From Methylobacterium sp. 77 (GTDB taxonomy: Bacteria; Pseudomonadota; Alphaproteobacteria; Rhizobiales; Beijerinckiaceae), in the NCBI RefSeq assembly GCF_000372825.1, contig NZ_KB910516.1, positions 3,329,825 to 3,393,824 on the forward strand: a DNA stretch of 64,000 bases. Direction: 5' to 3'. A program made the translations under genes and the position numbers. The notes under the pieces were generated by a model. It was given only the letters and a program-made list of their open reading frames with translations, was not told the origin of the DNA and did not search any database. The first letter of the stretch is position 1. Each line of letters begins with the position of its first letter. Below are positions 9,332 through 18,053 of this stretch, one piece after another.

Positions 9332-9471
9332 AGTCGCTCGTCCAGTCCTTGAAAAGAGCATTCAGCCGTGATTGCTTTAATGATCGAGTATACCTTTCTG
9401 ATAAAGCCGATGAGAACCGCCCCTGTTGTGCGGAAATGAAGTATGGCGTCGTGCAGGTATGAAGCTGCACC

Positions 9472-10401
9472 CTATGTTCGCTTGAATTCAACCGCATTGG
9501 ACATGCAGGTGCTTGCAGTTTGAGGCTTTGATGGAACGAAAGGGGGATCGACGTACCCGCATGCCACACGCGAAAACTCCGGAGTGCGAAGATAACCGTA
9601 GGACTTGTGGTGGTTCGACGTTGCATCGGGACGTAAATAGGCGTTTACGACGCGGCGGTCAGCAACACGCATGCCAGCGTTGTTCGGTCCGTAATCTGTT
9701 TCCAATTTTCCCATTATGGAGACGATGTCATTGCTATCTGTAAGGTTCGTCCAAGCCAAGACGTTATTAGGCACCCGCAAGGCTCCATGCTCAGCCTCGA
9801 ACTTGAGCTTCACCTTTGCCAGGCCTAGCGGTGCGGCAGCGGTTACGAGGTGTTCGACTTTAACCGACGAATCCTCCTGCTCCAGCTGCATCAGCGCATC
9901 GTAAGCGATCACAGATCCCATCGAATGCGCGACGAGTAGGATGCGATGGTCCCGGAAGGCCTCAAGACGTTCTATCAGCCGCCTCCGGACAGCCCGAGCG
10001 AAACTTTGCTCGGCGTGGTAATGCCATAAGTCGTCGAAGCGGCTCTCCAGAATGACATCGTCTACGGGCGTGATGCCGGTGACTTCCTCTACGATGTCGA
10101 TGCCTGCATAGACAGGCGCCAGCACTTCCTTGGCGGTAAGCGCGGGTGCCTCATCCCCACCCGTCATCGGCCCGATGCCGTCGTAGGGCCGGTATGGCTC
10201 GCGGTTTTCATCCTTGGTCAGCGGCGCGTCGTAACGCAGGTCGGCCCAGTAGACGAACTCGAAGGCAAACCGTGGGTCAGCGACCCCTTCGTTCCGGGAA
10301 AGGCCCTCGGCGATGGCCTCCTTCCACCACCGCGTCTTCTCGTCGGCGGGCGGCTTGTTCGCCAGACCGTGGATCCCAATGATGACTCGGCTGCGCTCCA
10401 T
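9472..10401 (-). CDS. Alpha/beta hydrolase, lipase-like
   Basis: A 309-residue serine hydrolase. The N-terminal strand RVIIGIHGL gives the oxyanion HG motif, LVAHSMGSVIAYDAL is the nucleophile elbow, and a His candidate lies in SNHHKSYGYL near the C-terminus. No signal peptide is seen, so it is cytoplasmic. I start at ATG 10399-10401 because the fold begins there; the frame stays open to 10446. The substrate cannot be read from the sequence. It points away from the SOS locus, and 145 bases separate it from that locus's leftward gene. Confidence 0.75.
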   Translation of the reverse strand: MERSRVIIGIHGLANKPPADEKTRWWKEAIAEGLSRNEGVADPRFAFEFVYWADLRYDAPLTKDENREPYRPYDGIGPMTGGDEAPALTAKEVLAPVYAGIDIVEEVTGITPVDDVILESRFDDLWHYHAEQSFARAVRRRLIERLEAFRDHRILLVAHSMGSVIAYDALMQLEQEDSSVKVEHLVTAAAPLGLAKVKLKFEAEHGALRVPNNVLAWTNLTDSNDIVSIMGKLETDYGPNNAGMRVADRRVVNAYLRPDATSNHHKSYGYLRTPEFSRVACGYVDPPFVPSKPQTASTCMSNAVEFKRT

Positions 10402-10546
10402 GGAGTGCTGTAGTTCCCATTGACAGCGGCAGACAATCGCGGCCATCGACCCTGGTAACGCGAACTTCCTAACTTGGATGCGCTGCGGTAAACGTGGCAG
10501 GTCATCGCGGCACAGGATCGTTGAGCGGATCTGCTGGCCTCGTGGC

Positions 10547-10855
10547 CTACGGCCTCCGCATCTGCTTGCCGGCGCATGCCACCAGTTGTGAGAATGCCAG
10601 GGCTGCAGCTGAAGCCTGAACCCGGCTCGCGTACGGCATCAGCGAATGGGCGATTTCCTGGCCGTAGGCGTCGCGCAGCGACCAGCCCCAGCGCCCAAGC
10701 CGCTCCTCCATGACATCGAAATGCATGGCCCGATCTCCGCGCGTGCGTGTCGATGCCGGGCTGACCGTCGAGCCTACGCGTGGCCGTCGCGGCATGTCCG
10801 AAGCCAGGCCCTTGGAGGCAGGATTCTCTGATATCCACAGGTCGGCGGTATGCAT
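10547..10855 (-). CDS. Small unknown protein under a divergent LexA box
   Basis: A 102-residue protein of unknown family. ATG at 10853-10855 follows GGGAGGTC. It is hydrophilic and basic in the first half, with a more helical second half (MHFDVMEERLGRWGWSLRDAYGQE). The start lies 25 bases from the LexA box at 10881-10895, from which the HMCES operon runs the other way, so SOS induction is likely. A fragment of a related gene sits at 7887-7931. I do not recognise a domain. Confidence 0.55.
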   Translation of the reverse strand: MHTADLWISENPASKGLASDMPRRPRVGSTVSPASTRTRGDRAMHFDVMEERLGRWGWSLRDAYGQEIAHSLMPYASRVQASAAALAFSQLVACAGKQMRRP

Positions 10856-10880
10856 CTTGACCTCCCGGCGCGGAACATGT

Positions 10881-10895
10881 GTTCTGTATATGTTC
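10881..10895. promoter_or_regulatory. LexA (SOS) box between divergent genes
   Basis: GTTC-TGTATAT-GTTC is a perfect alphaproteobacterial LexA box. GAACATGT lies immediately before it (10873-10880), so a second overlapping half-site arrangement exists on the other strand. It is 21 bases from the rightward start (10916) and 25 from the leftward start (10855), well placed to control both. Confidence 0.85.
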
Positions 10896-10915
10896 TCATT
10901 TACGGGGTGTCTACC

Positions 10916-11125
10916 ATGATGGCCAATCACGTGGCGCAGATCGCTGCCATGACAGAGGCCGAAGTGACAGCCATCGCCTATTTGGAAGCGGCCAATGGCA
11001 GCGTCGACCATGCCCTTCGCTTCGCCGTCGAGGACATCCTGACTCTGGAAGGGCGGTTGGCCGAGGCTCTGCTCGCTGTGTCGTATGGCTATGTCCGAGG
11101 TGCGCTGAACGATTCGGTGTCCTGA
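10916..11125 (+). CDS. Small unknown protein, first gene of SOS operon
   Basis: A 69-residue, largely helical acidic protein (MANHVAQIAAMTEAEVTAIAYLEAANGSV and so on). I use the first of two adjacent ATGs, since the longer frame would run through the LexA box. It is the first gene after that box. The next gene starts one base after its stop, and the HMCES gene follows, so all three should be co-transcribed in the SOS response. No domain is recognised. Confidence 0.65.
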   Translation: MMANHVAQIAAMTEAEVTAIAYLEAANGSVDHALRFAVEDILTLEGRLAEALLAVSYGYVRGALNDSVS

Positions 11126-11126
11126 A

Positions 11127-11393
11127 ATGGAGCGCCTTTGCGACGTCAGGGCATCGCACATCGTGATCGTCTGCAGCCCATGCGACCGTCGAGGCATCTA
11201 TCGTATCAGCCGCTTGCGCCGGACCTTTGGTGACCATGCCTCGATGCTGGACGTCTACCTCAGGCTGACGCAAACCTGTCGCTGGCAACGCGAGATCGGC
11301 ACGCGGATGCCGAACCAGTATGGGATCGGGTGTCGGGCCAAGCTCGACACATCGGGCGAGGCGGTGGCTAGGGGACTGCCATCAAGGACATAA
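11127..11393 (+). CDS. Small basic unknown protein, second gene of SOS operon
   Basis: An 88-residue basic protein with several cysteines and arginines (IVIVCSPCDRRGIYRISRLRRTFG). The start region resembles a Rossmann-like first strand, HIVIVCSPCDRRG. The ATG is one base after the previous stop and the gene ends three bases before the HMCES start, so translational coupling is likely. Function is unknown; context points to DNA-damage handling. Confidence 0.65.
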   Translation: MERLCDVRASHIVIVCSPCDRRGIYRISRLRRTFGDHASMLDVYLRLTQTCRWQREIGTRMPNQYGIGCRAKLDTSGEAVARGLPSRT

Positions 11394-11396
11394 GCG

Positions 11397-12053
11397 ATGT
11401 GCAATCTCTACAGCCTCGTGACTTCACAAGCCGAGATCCGCGAGGCCTTCGACGTTGCCCACGACCATGCCGGCAATCTGCCGCCGCTCACCGGCATCTT
11501 CCCAGATCAGATGGCGCCCATCGTGCGCATTGCCGGGAGTGAGCGCGAGCTAGCGATGATGCGCTGGGGCATCTCCGGGCCTAAACAGTTCGGGGAGCAC
11601 CCGGTCACGAACGTGCGAAATGTGAAGAGCCCGCACTGGCGCCCCTGGCTCAAGCCTGATTACCGCTGCCTCGTGCCGGTCTCGTCCTTTTGCGAGTATG
11701 CCGATACCAAGCCGAAGAAGACTCCGACGTGGTTCGCCCTCGATCAGGATCGACCCCTGTTCGCCTTTGCCGGCATCTGGCGGCCCTGGACCGGCGTACG
11801 AGGCACGAAAGCTGAGAATCCCGACCGCGAGGAGGCTGAGCACCGCTTATTCTCCTTTCTGACCTGCGATGCGAATGGAGTCGTCGGCCCGGTTCACCCC
11901 AAGGCCATGCCGGTGCTTCTCACGACCGCCGAGGAATGGCGCACCTGGCTCGAAGCGCCGACCGAGATTGCCCTTGAGCTTCAGCGGCCACTGCCAGACG
12001 CCATGATGACAGTTGTTATGACCGGCGAGCGGCACGATGGCGGCTGGAAATAG
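11397..12053 (+). CDS. yedK: HMCES/YedK SOS response-associated peptidase (abasic-site crosslinking protein)
   Basis: A SRAP-domain protein that shields abasic sites in single-stranded DNA by forming a covalent link through its N-terminal cysteine. The start MCNLYSL puts Cys at position 2 as required. The other conserved elements are present: the DNA-contacting Asn-Arg in TNVRN, the Glu in SSFCEYAD, and the His in VHPKAMPVLL. At 218 residues it is typical in length. It is the third gene of the operon starting at 10916 under a LexA box, matching the family's SOS link. Confidence 0.92.
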   Translation: MCNLYSLVTSQAEIREAFDVAHDHAGNLPPLTGIFPDQMAPIVRIAGSERELAMMRWGISGPKQFGEHPVTNVRNVKSPHWRPWLKPDYRCLVPVSSFCEYADTKPKKTPTWFALDQDRPLFAFAGIWRPWTGVRGTKAENPDREEAEHRLFSFLTCDANGVVGPVHPKAMPVLLTTAEEWRTWLEAPTEIALELQRPLPDAMMTVVMTGERHDGGWK

Positions 12054-12141
12054 AGCGGCCCAATAGTGGAATAGCGGCGAATCCGCTAAAAAGGCATCAG
12101 AGCTTAATGAGGGAGTCTCATGCGGCCGACGGCAATTTTAC

Positions 12142-12540
12142 TTAGCCCGTAACGGTCCCGGCTTCAGGACTACCCTCCGCTAGCGCGGCGGCCACACGGG
12201 TGAACACAACGGTATCGAGCGTCACCGACCGCGAGAACTTATTTCGCGATGCTCGCCGTCCGACTGCTTGGCAGACAAGGTGAATCTCGCCTCCCATGCC
12301 CCCTTCCGACGGGTAGAGACGACCCGCCCAGCTTCTGATTACGTGTGGCGCTCCCGATGCCGTCACAAATCCGATAACGTCGCCCTCTGCCATTCCAACG
12401 AGAATGCGACCACGATGCGGCATCAGTGCCTCAGCGGGGCCGTCTGCATATGTGCCAGATACCGCCTCCCCGAACTGCCATAGTCGGATCTCGGCACCGG
12501 TCGCACTGCGCCACGTCCCCTCAAACATCGATACGTCCAC
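12142..12540 (-). CDS. Avidin-like protein
   Basis: A 132-residue protein whose layout resembles streptavidin. It has an opening FEGTWRSATGAEIRL strand, a VSGTYAD hairpin, GRILVGMAEGDVIGFV, RSWAGRL (with the conserved tryptophan), and a closing LDTVVFTRV strand like the HDTFTKV of streptavidin. Several biotin contacts differ: Asn and Ser of the first strand are Ser and Ala, and the tryptophan before the last strand is not evident. Biotin binding is therefore open. No signal peptide is visible. Start is GTG at 12540; ATG at 12528 is an alternative. Convergent with the HMCES operon. Confidence 0.5.
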   Translation of the reverse strand: MDVSMFEGTWRSATGAEIRLWQFGEAVSGTYADGPAEALMPHRGRILVGMAEGDVIGFVTASGAPHVIRSWAGRLYPSEGGMGGEIHLVCQAVGRRASRNKFSRSVTLDTVVFTRVAAALAEGSPEAGTVTG

Positions 12541-12816
12541 ACCTGATCGCTTAATCGACGCGGGAGCCGCAGCAGGTGAAAAACGCTAGCATGTTTCGGA
12601 GCGCCGCGACCGATCTGCCTCTGTCATAACGTCAAGCATGAGCTATGCTTCCAATGCCAGCCCCCCCGCGTCATGCCGGCAGTTTTAAACGATTGCAAAA
12701 GTGGTATACCACATGAACTATATCGCGCATTGACCGGTAGCCAAAGGGCAATCGCCGGGTTACCGACAGAATGGGTACGCCATGCACCGCCTCATCGCTC
12801 ATTCGCAAATCCGACC

Positions 12817-13140
12817 ATGACCAAGCATCCCGCCTTAGCGGCTACCAGTCTGGCCGATGCTGTTACGGAAGCCTACGTCGATCAGGCGAAACCGCCACTT
12901 ACGCAGGAGCTTATTGAGCGGGTTCGAAGCGCGCTGATCAATGCGATTGATCCCCACGGCGGGACAGGATCGGGCGGTGACCCGCAGGACTGCATCAACG
13001 CCGCCCTGGACGCTTTCGAGTTGGAACTCCAGTCAATCGTCGGTCCACGGATCGCATCGCTGGATAAAGCCACTGGTGCGGTGACGATGAAACATCGGTC
13101 CGAAGGCGGCCAGCCGCTCCGGGCCTTCGGCGGCCAATAG
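12817..13140 (+). CDS. Hypothetical protein upstream of formate dehydrogenase
   Basis: A 107-residue acidic protein (MTKHPALAATSLADAV onward) with two predicted helical parts around a Gly-rich turn, DPHGGTGSGGDPQD. The frame is open upstream to 12673, but codon use and the helical start favour ATG 12817. It precedes fdh1B by 49 bases on the same strand, so it might be co-transcribed, although no functional link is known. No family recognised. Confidence 0.5.
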   Translation: MTKHPALAATSLADAVTEAYVDQAKPPLTQELIERVRSALINAIDPHGGTGSGGDPQDCINAALDAFELELQSIVGPRIASLDKATGAVTMKHRSEGGQPLRAFGGQ

Positions 13141-13189
13141 GCCAAAACTGCACCATTCAACTCACGAACGAACGGAAACCGGATCGCCC

Positions 13190-14908
13190 ATGAGTGAGGC
13201 CCCAGGGACAGTCAGGAACTTCTCCCACCCCGGCAAGGGACGCAACAAGGCCCGTGCCGTACCGAAGGGCCGCCAAGTCGAGCCACGCGCCAAGGTCGAG
13301 ATCGAGGAACTCCTCGGAACGCGTTCGCGCCAACGCGACCTTCTGATCGAGCATCTTCACCTGATCCAGGACACCTATGGCCAGATCGGCTCGGGTCACC
13401 TTGCGGCACTGGCCGATGAAATGGGCTTGGCTTTCGCAGAGGTGTTCGAGACGGCAACCTTCTACGCCCACTTCGATGTCGTGAAGGAGGGCGACGCCGA
13501 CATCCCGCTCCTAACCGTCCGCGTCTGCGACAGCATTACCTGCGCGATGTTCGGCGCTGACGAGTTATTGACGACACTCCAAATGGAGTTGGCGTCGGAC
13601 CAAGTTCGCGTCGTGCGCGCCCCATGTGTCGGGTTGTGCGATCACGCGCCCGCGGTCGAGGTCGGGCACAATTTTCTCCATAAGGCCAACTTGGCATCCG
13701 TGCGGGCGGCCATCGACGCCGGTGACACCCACGCCCACCTGTCCGAATACATCGACTATGACTCTTACAGGGCGACCGGCGGATACGCGACGCTCGACCG
13801 ACTCCGAGGCGGCGATCTTTCCGTAGACAACATCTTACAAGTGCTTGACGACGGCGGCTTGCGCGGTCTCGGCGGCGCGGGTTTCCCGACCGGACGCAAG
13901 TGGAAGTCGGTGCGCGGCGAACCTGGGCCGCGGTTGATGGCCGTCAACGGCGACGAGGGCGAGCCCGGCACCTTCAAGGATCAGCTCTACCTAAACACCG
14001 ACCCGCACCGCTTTCTCGAGGGCATGCTGATCGGCGCCCACGTGGTAGAGGCCACGGACGTCTATATCTACCTTCGCGACGAGTACCCGATCTCCCGTGA
14101 GATACTGACGCGCGAAATCGCCCGGCTACCTGCGGGCGGACCGCGCATCCATCTGCGCCGCGGGGCCGGGGCCTATATCTGCGGCGAGGAATCCTCACTG
14201 ATCGAGTCGCTCGAAGGCAAGCGAGGGCTGCCACGGCACAAGCCGCCGTTCCCGTTTCAGGTCGGTCTGTTTAATCGTCCGACCCTCATCAACAACATCG
14301 AGACGTTGTTCTGGGTGCGTGACTTGATCGAACGCGGCGCTGGCTGGTGGAAGAGCCATGGCCGTAACGACCGTGTCGGCCTGCGCTCCTATTCGGTGTC
14401 TGGACGCGTGAGGGAGCCGGGTGTGAAGCTTGCGCCCGCCGGCCTCACTATACAGGAACTCATCGATGAGCATTGCGGCGGCATGCTGGAGGGCCACACC
14501 TTCTCGGCCTACCTGCCGGGTGGCGCTTCCGGCGGAATCCTACCGGCGTCAATGAACGACATCCCGCTCGATTTCGGTACCCTCGAAAAGTACGGCTGCT
14601 TCATCGGCTCAGCGGCCGTCGTAGTGATGTCCGACCGGGACGACGTGCGAGGGGCCGCCCTGAACCTGATGCGGTTCTTCGAGGACGAGAGTTGTGGGCA
14701 ATGCACGCCCTGCCGCTCGGGTACTCAGAAGGCCCGCATCCTGATGGAGGACGGCGTCTGGGACACCGAGCTTTTGGGGGAGCTCGCCCAATGCATGCGC
14801 GACGCCTCGATCTGCGGGTTGGGCCAGGCGGCCTCGAACCCCCTGAGCAGCGTCATCCGATTCTTCCCTGATCTCTTCCCGGCCCCCAAGGCGCTGGCTG
14901 CAGAATGA
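13190..14908 (+). CDS. fdh1B: NAD-dependent formate dehydrogenase 1, beta subunit
   Basis: Electron-transfer subunit of the soluble NAD-linked formate dehydrogenase that completes methanol and formate oxidation to CO2. It is a fusion of a NuoE-like thioredoxin-fold [2Fe-2S] domain (about residues 40-190; Cys in VCDSITCAMFG and APCVGLCDHAP) and a NuoF-like part. The NuoF part shows the NADH/FMN motifs GLGGAGFPTGRKW and GAYICGEESSLIESLEGKRG, and a [4Fe-4S] site ESCGQCTPCRSGT. Its 572 residues match the Methylobacterium beta subunit. The alpha subunit starts 43 bases downstream. Confidence 0.93.
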   Translation: MSEAPGTVRNFSHPGKGRNKARAVPKGRQVEPRAKVEIEELLGTRSRQRDLLIEHLHLIQDTYGQIGSGHLAALADEMGLAFAEVFETATFYAHFDVVKEGDADIPLLTVRVCDSITCAMFGADELLTTLQMELASDQVRVVRAPCVGLCDHAPAVEVGHNFLHKANLASVRAAIDAGDTHAHLSEYIDYDSYRATGGYATLDRLRGGDLSVDNILQVLDDGGLRGLGGAGFPTGRKWKSVRGEPGPRLMAVNGDEGEPGTFKDQLYLNTDPHRFLEGMLIGAHVVEATDVYIYLRDEYPISREILTREIARLPAGGPRIHLRRGAGAYICGEESSLIESLEGKRGLPRHKPPFPFQVGLFNRPTLINNIETLFWVRDLIERGAGWWKSHGRNDRVGLRSYSVSGRVREPGVKLAPAGLTIQELIDEHCGGMLEGHTFSAYLPGGASGGILPASMNDIPLDFGTLEKYGCFIGSAAVVVMSDRDDVRGAALNLMRFFEDESCGQCTPCRSGTQKARILMEDGVWDTELLGELAQCMRDASICGLGQAASNPLSSVIRFFPDLFPAPKALAAE

Positions 14909-14951
14909 TGGTCGCGATCACCCTTTCCACGCGCAAGCCAGGAGCGGACGC

Positions 14952-17924
14952 ATGAGCAACGCCCCCGAAACGCACGGCGACAAATCCGCAGAACCCGAAA
15001 TCCGAGCCGACGGTGCACAGGATGCCGGCGGCCCGGCGCAGGGATCGAAACCCGATGCCGGCGGCGCCTACTCGCAAGGGGCCAAGTCCGGGGGGCAGGC
15101 CGCCCCTGATCCGTCCGGGACGTTCGGATTGAGGGACGGCCCGGTCGCCCCGTCGTCGATTGCGTTCGAACTCGATGGTCGGCAGGTCGAGGCTCAGCCC
15201 GGCGAGACGATCTGGGCGGTGGCCAAGCGAATCGGGACACACATCCCGCACCTCTGCCACAAGCCCGACCCCGGGTACCGCCCGGACGGCAACTGCCGTG
15301 CCTGCATGGTCGAAATCGAAGGCGAGCGTGTCCTCGCCGCCTCGTGTAAGCGTACCCCCGCCATCGGCATGAAGGTGAAGTCAGCATCCGAGCGGGCGAC
15401 TAAGGCCCGGGCGATGGTGCTCGAACTGCTCGTCGCCGACCAGCCGGAGCGCGAGACCTCGCACGATCCAACGTCGCATTTCTGGGTGCAGGCCGACTTC
15501 CTGGACGTCACCGAAAGCCGTTTCCCGGCGGCCGAACGCTGGAACGGCGACTTCAGTCACCCAGCCATGAGCGTCAACCTCGACGCGTGCATCCAGTGCA
15601 ACCTCTGCGTTCGCGCTTGCCGCGAGGTCCAGGTCAACGACGTGATTGGCATGGCCTACCGTTCCGCCGATGCCAAGATCGTCTTTGATTTCGATGACCC
15701 GATGGGCGGCTCGACCTGCGTTGCCTGCGGCGAGTGCGTCCAGGCCTGCCCCACCGGCGCGCTGATGCCGTCCGCCTACCTGGACGCCGAGCACAACACC
15801 CGGACGGTCTATCCCGACCGAGAGGTCACTTCCCTTTGCCCGTATTGCGGCGTCGGCTGCCAGGTCTCCTACAAAGTCAAGGACGAGCGGATCGTCTACG
15901 CCGAGGGCGTGGACGGGCCGGCAAACCACAACCGACTCTGCGTAAAGGGTCGCTTCGGCTTCGACTACATCCACCACCCCCATCGCTTGACGGCACCTCT
16001 GATCCGACTCGACAACGTCCCCAAGGACGCCAACGACCAGGTCGATCCAGCCAACCCGTGGACGCATTTTCGCGAGGCAACCTGGGAGGAGGCGCTCGAC
16101 CGCGCAGCTGGTGGCCTCACGACCGTCCGCGACACCCACGGTCGCAGGTCCCTCGCCGGCTTCGGCTCTGCCAAGGGCTCGAATGAGGAAGCTTATCTCT
16201 TCCAAAAGCTCGTCCGGCTCGGCTTCGGCTCCAACAACGTCGACCACTGTACGCGCCTGTGCCACGCGTCCTCAGTTGCCGCGCTGATGGAAGGCTTGAA
16301 CTCTGGCGCCGTCACGGCGCCGTTCTCGGCGGCACTCGACGCTGAGGTCATCATCGTGATCGGTGCTAACCCGACCGTGAACCACCCGGTTGCGGCGACC
16401 TTCCTCAAGAATGCCGTAAAGCAGCACGGCGCCAAGCTGATCGTCATGGACCCGCGGCGGCAGTCCCTGTCGCGGCATGCCTTCAGACACCTCGCCTTCA
16501 AACCGGGTTCTGACGTCGCGATGCTCAACGCGATGCTCAACGTCATCGTTACGGAGCGGCTCTACGACGAGCAATACATCGCGGGTTACACGGAAAACTT
16601 CGAGGCTCTGAAGGAAAAGATCGTCGATTTCACGCCGGAGAGAATGGCCTTGGTCTGCGGCATCGACGCCGAGACCCTGCGCGAGGTTGCTCGGCTCTAC
16701 GCTCGGGCCAAGTCCTCAATTATCTTTTGGGGTATGGGCGTCAGCCAGCATGTCCACGGCACAGACAACGCGCGGTGCCTCATCGCGCTGGCTCTGATCA
16801 CCGGGCAAATCGGGCGCCCAGGCACAGGTCTGCACCCGCTACGGGGGCAGAACAACGTCCAAGGCGCATCGGACGCCGGCCTGATCCCGATGGTGTATCC
16901 GGACTACCAGTCAGTCGAGAAAGAGGCGGTGCGCAAACTCTTCGAGGAATTCTGGGGCCAGTCGCTTGATCCGAATAATGGGCTGACCGTGGTGGAGATC
17001 ATGCGCGCGATCCACGCGGGCGAGATCAAGGGCATGTTCGTCGAGGGTGAGAATCCGGCTATGTCTGATCCCGACCTCAACCACGCCCGGCACGCGCTGG
17101 CCATGCTCGATCACCTCGTCGTGCAAGATCTATTTCTGACCGAGACCGCTTTCCATGCCGACGTGGTGCTGCCGGCGTCGGCGTTCGCCGAAAAGGCCGG
17201 CACCTTTACCAACACTGACCGCCGGGTGCAGATCGCCCAGCCGGTTGTCTCGCCGCCGGGCGACGCCCGCCAGGATTGGTGGATCATCCAGGAGCTTGCC
17301 AACCGGATGGGGCTAGTCTGGAATTACGGCGGGCCGGCCGATATCTTCGCCGAGATGGCTCGGGTGATGCCCTCATTCAATAACATCACATGGGAGCGTC
17401 TGGAACGCGAAGGTGCTGTGACGTACCCAGTCGACGCGCCCGACAAGCCCGGCAATGAGATCATCTTCTACGCCGGCTTCCCAACTGAGACTGGCCGGGC
17501 CAAAATCGTCCCGGCGGCCATCGTCCCGCCCGATGAGGTGCCGGATGAGGAGTACCCGATGGTTCTATCGACCGGCCGGGTACTGGAGCACTGGCATACC
17601 GGCTCGATGACACGGCGAGCGGGCGTCCTCGATGCCCTCGAACCGGAAGCGGTGGCCTTCCTAGCGCCGAAGGAACTCTATCGCCTCGGCCTCGAACCCG
17701 GTGATACGATGAAACTGGAGACTCGCCGGGGGGCCGTTTACCTGAAGGTGCGATCCGACCGCGATGTACCGGCAGGAATGATTTTCATGCCGTTCTGCTA
17801 CGCCGAGGCTGCAGCTAACCTTCTGACCAACCCGGCGCTTGATCCGATGGGCAAGATCCCGGAGTTCAAGTTCTGTGCGGCACGGGCCTCTGCGGTAGAT
17901 GTGGCGCACATGGCAGCCGAATAG
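14952..17924 (+). CDS. fdh1A: NAD-dependent formate dehydrogenase 1, catalytic alpha subunit (tungsten/molybdenum bis-MGD)
   Basis: Oxidises formate at a bis-molybdopterin guanine dinucleotide centre; the Methylobacterium enzyme is known to use tungsten. After ~70 Ala/Gly/Pro-rich residues come a NuoG-like [2Fe-2S] domain (HLCHKPDPGYRPDGNCRACMVEI), two [4Fe-4S] clusters (CIQCNLCVRAC, CVACGECVQACPTGA), the cofactor-proximal cluster (CPYCGVGC), and the large MopB domain. The active-site residue is cysteine (VDHCTRLCHASSV), not selenocysteine. At 990 residues it equals the known subunit. The C-terminal dinucleotide-binding domain is complete, ending MAAE. Confidence 0.94.
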   Translation: MSNAPETHGDKSAEPEIRADGAQDAGGPAQGSKPDAGGAYSQGAKSGGQAAPDPSGTFGLRDGPVAPSSIAFELDGRQVEAQPGETIWAVAKRIGTHIPHLCHKPDPGYRPDGNCRACMVEIEGERVLAASCKRTPAIGMKVKSASERATKARAMVLELLVADQPERETSHDPTSHFWVQADFLDVTESRFPAAERWNGDFSHPAMSVNLDACIQCNLCVRACREVQVNDVIGMAYRSADAKIVFDFDDPMGGSTCVACGECVQACPTGALMPSAYLDAEHNTRTVYPDREVTSLCPYCGVGCQVSYKVKDERIVYAEGVDGPANHNRLCVKGRFGFDYIHHPHRLTAPLIRLDNVPKDANDQVDPANPWTHFREATWEEALDRAAGGLTTVRDTHGRRSLAGFGSAKGSNEEAYLFQKLVRLGFGSNNVDHCTRLCHASSVAALMEGLNSGAVTAPFSAALDAEVIIVIGANPTVNHPVAATFLKNAVKQHGAKLIVMDPRRQSLSRHAFRHLAFKPGSDVAMLNAMLNVIVTERLYDEQYIAGYTENFEALKEKIVDFTPERMALVCGIDAETLREVARLYARAKSSIIFWGMGVSQHVHGTDNARCLIALALITGQIGRPGTGLHPLRGQNNVQGASDAGLIPMVYPDYQSVEKEAVRKLFEEFWGQSLDPNNGLTVVEIMRAIHAGEIKGMFVEGENPAMSDPDLNHARHALAMLDHLVVQDLFLTETAFHADVVLPASAFAEKAGTFTNTDRRVQIAQPVVSPPGDARQDWWIIQELANRMGLVWNYGGPADIFAEMARVMPSFNNITWERLEREGAVTYPVDAPDKPGNEIIFYAGFPTETGRAKIVPAAIVPPDEVPDEEYPMVLSTGRVLEHWHTGSMTRRAGVLDALEPEAVAFLAPKELYRLGLEPGDTMKLETRRGAVYLKVRSDRDVPAGMIFMPFCYAEAAANLLTNPALDPMGKIPEFKFCAARASAVDVAHMAAE

Positions 17925-17936
17925 CCGCCGACCGTC

Positions 17937-18053
17937 CTATCGGGTAGTCGGTTTCCTGAGCGCGGCGAGCTGGTCAAGCTCGCCCGCGAGGGCTCGTGAC
18001 GCCAGCTGCTCCATGCGACGGAACGCGTAGAGGATCGCATTTCCTGTCAGCAT
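17937..18053 (-). CDS. Possible 38-residue small protein
   Basis: A leftward frame from ATG 18051-18053 reads MLTGNAILYAFRRMEQLAS and continues amphipathic and helical to a stop 12 bases from the fdh1A stop. It looks protein-like, but no ribosome site is visible and the frame stays open upstream. It could be a gene end or a real small ORF. Confidence 0.3.
   Translation of the reverse strand: MLTGNAILYAFRRMEQLASRALAGELDQLAALRKPTTR

Noticed and set aside
14952..17924. Selenocysteine in the formate dehydrogenase
   Set aside because: The active-site position is an ordinary cysteine codon and the frame has no internal TGA.
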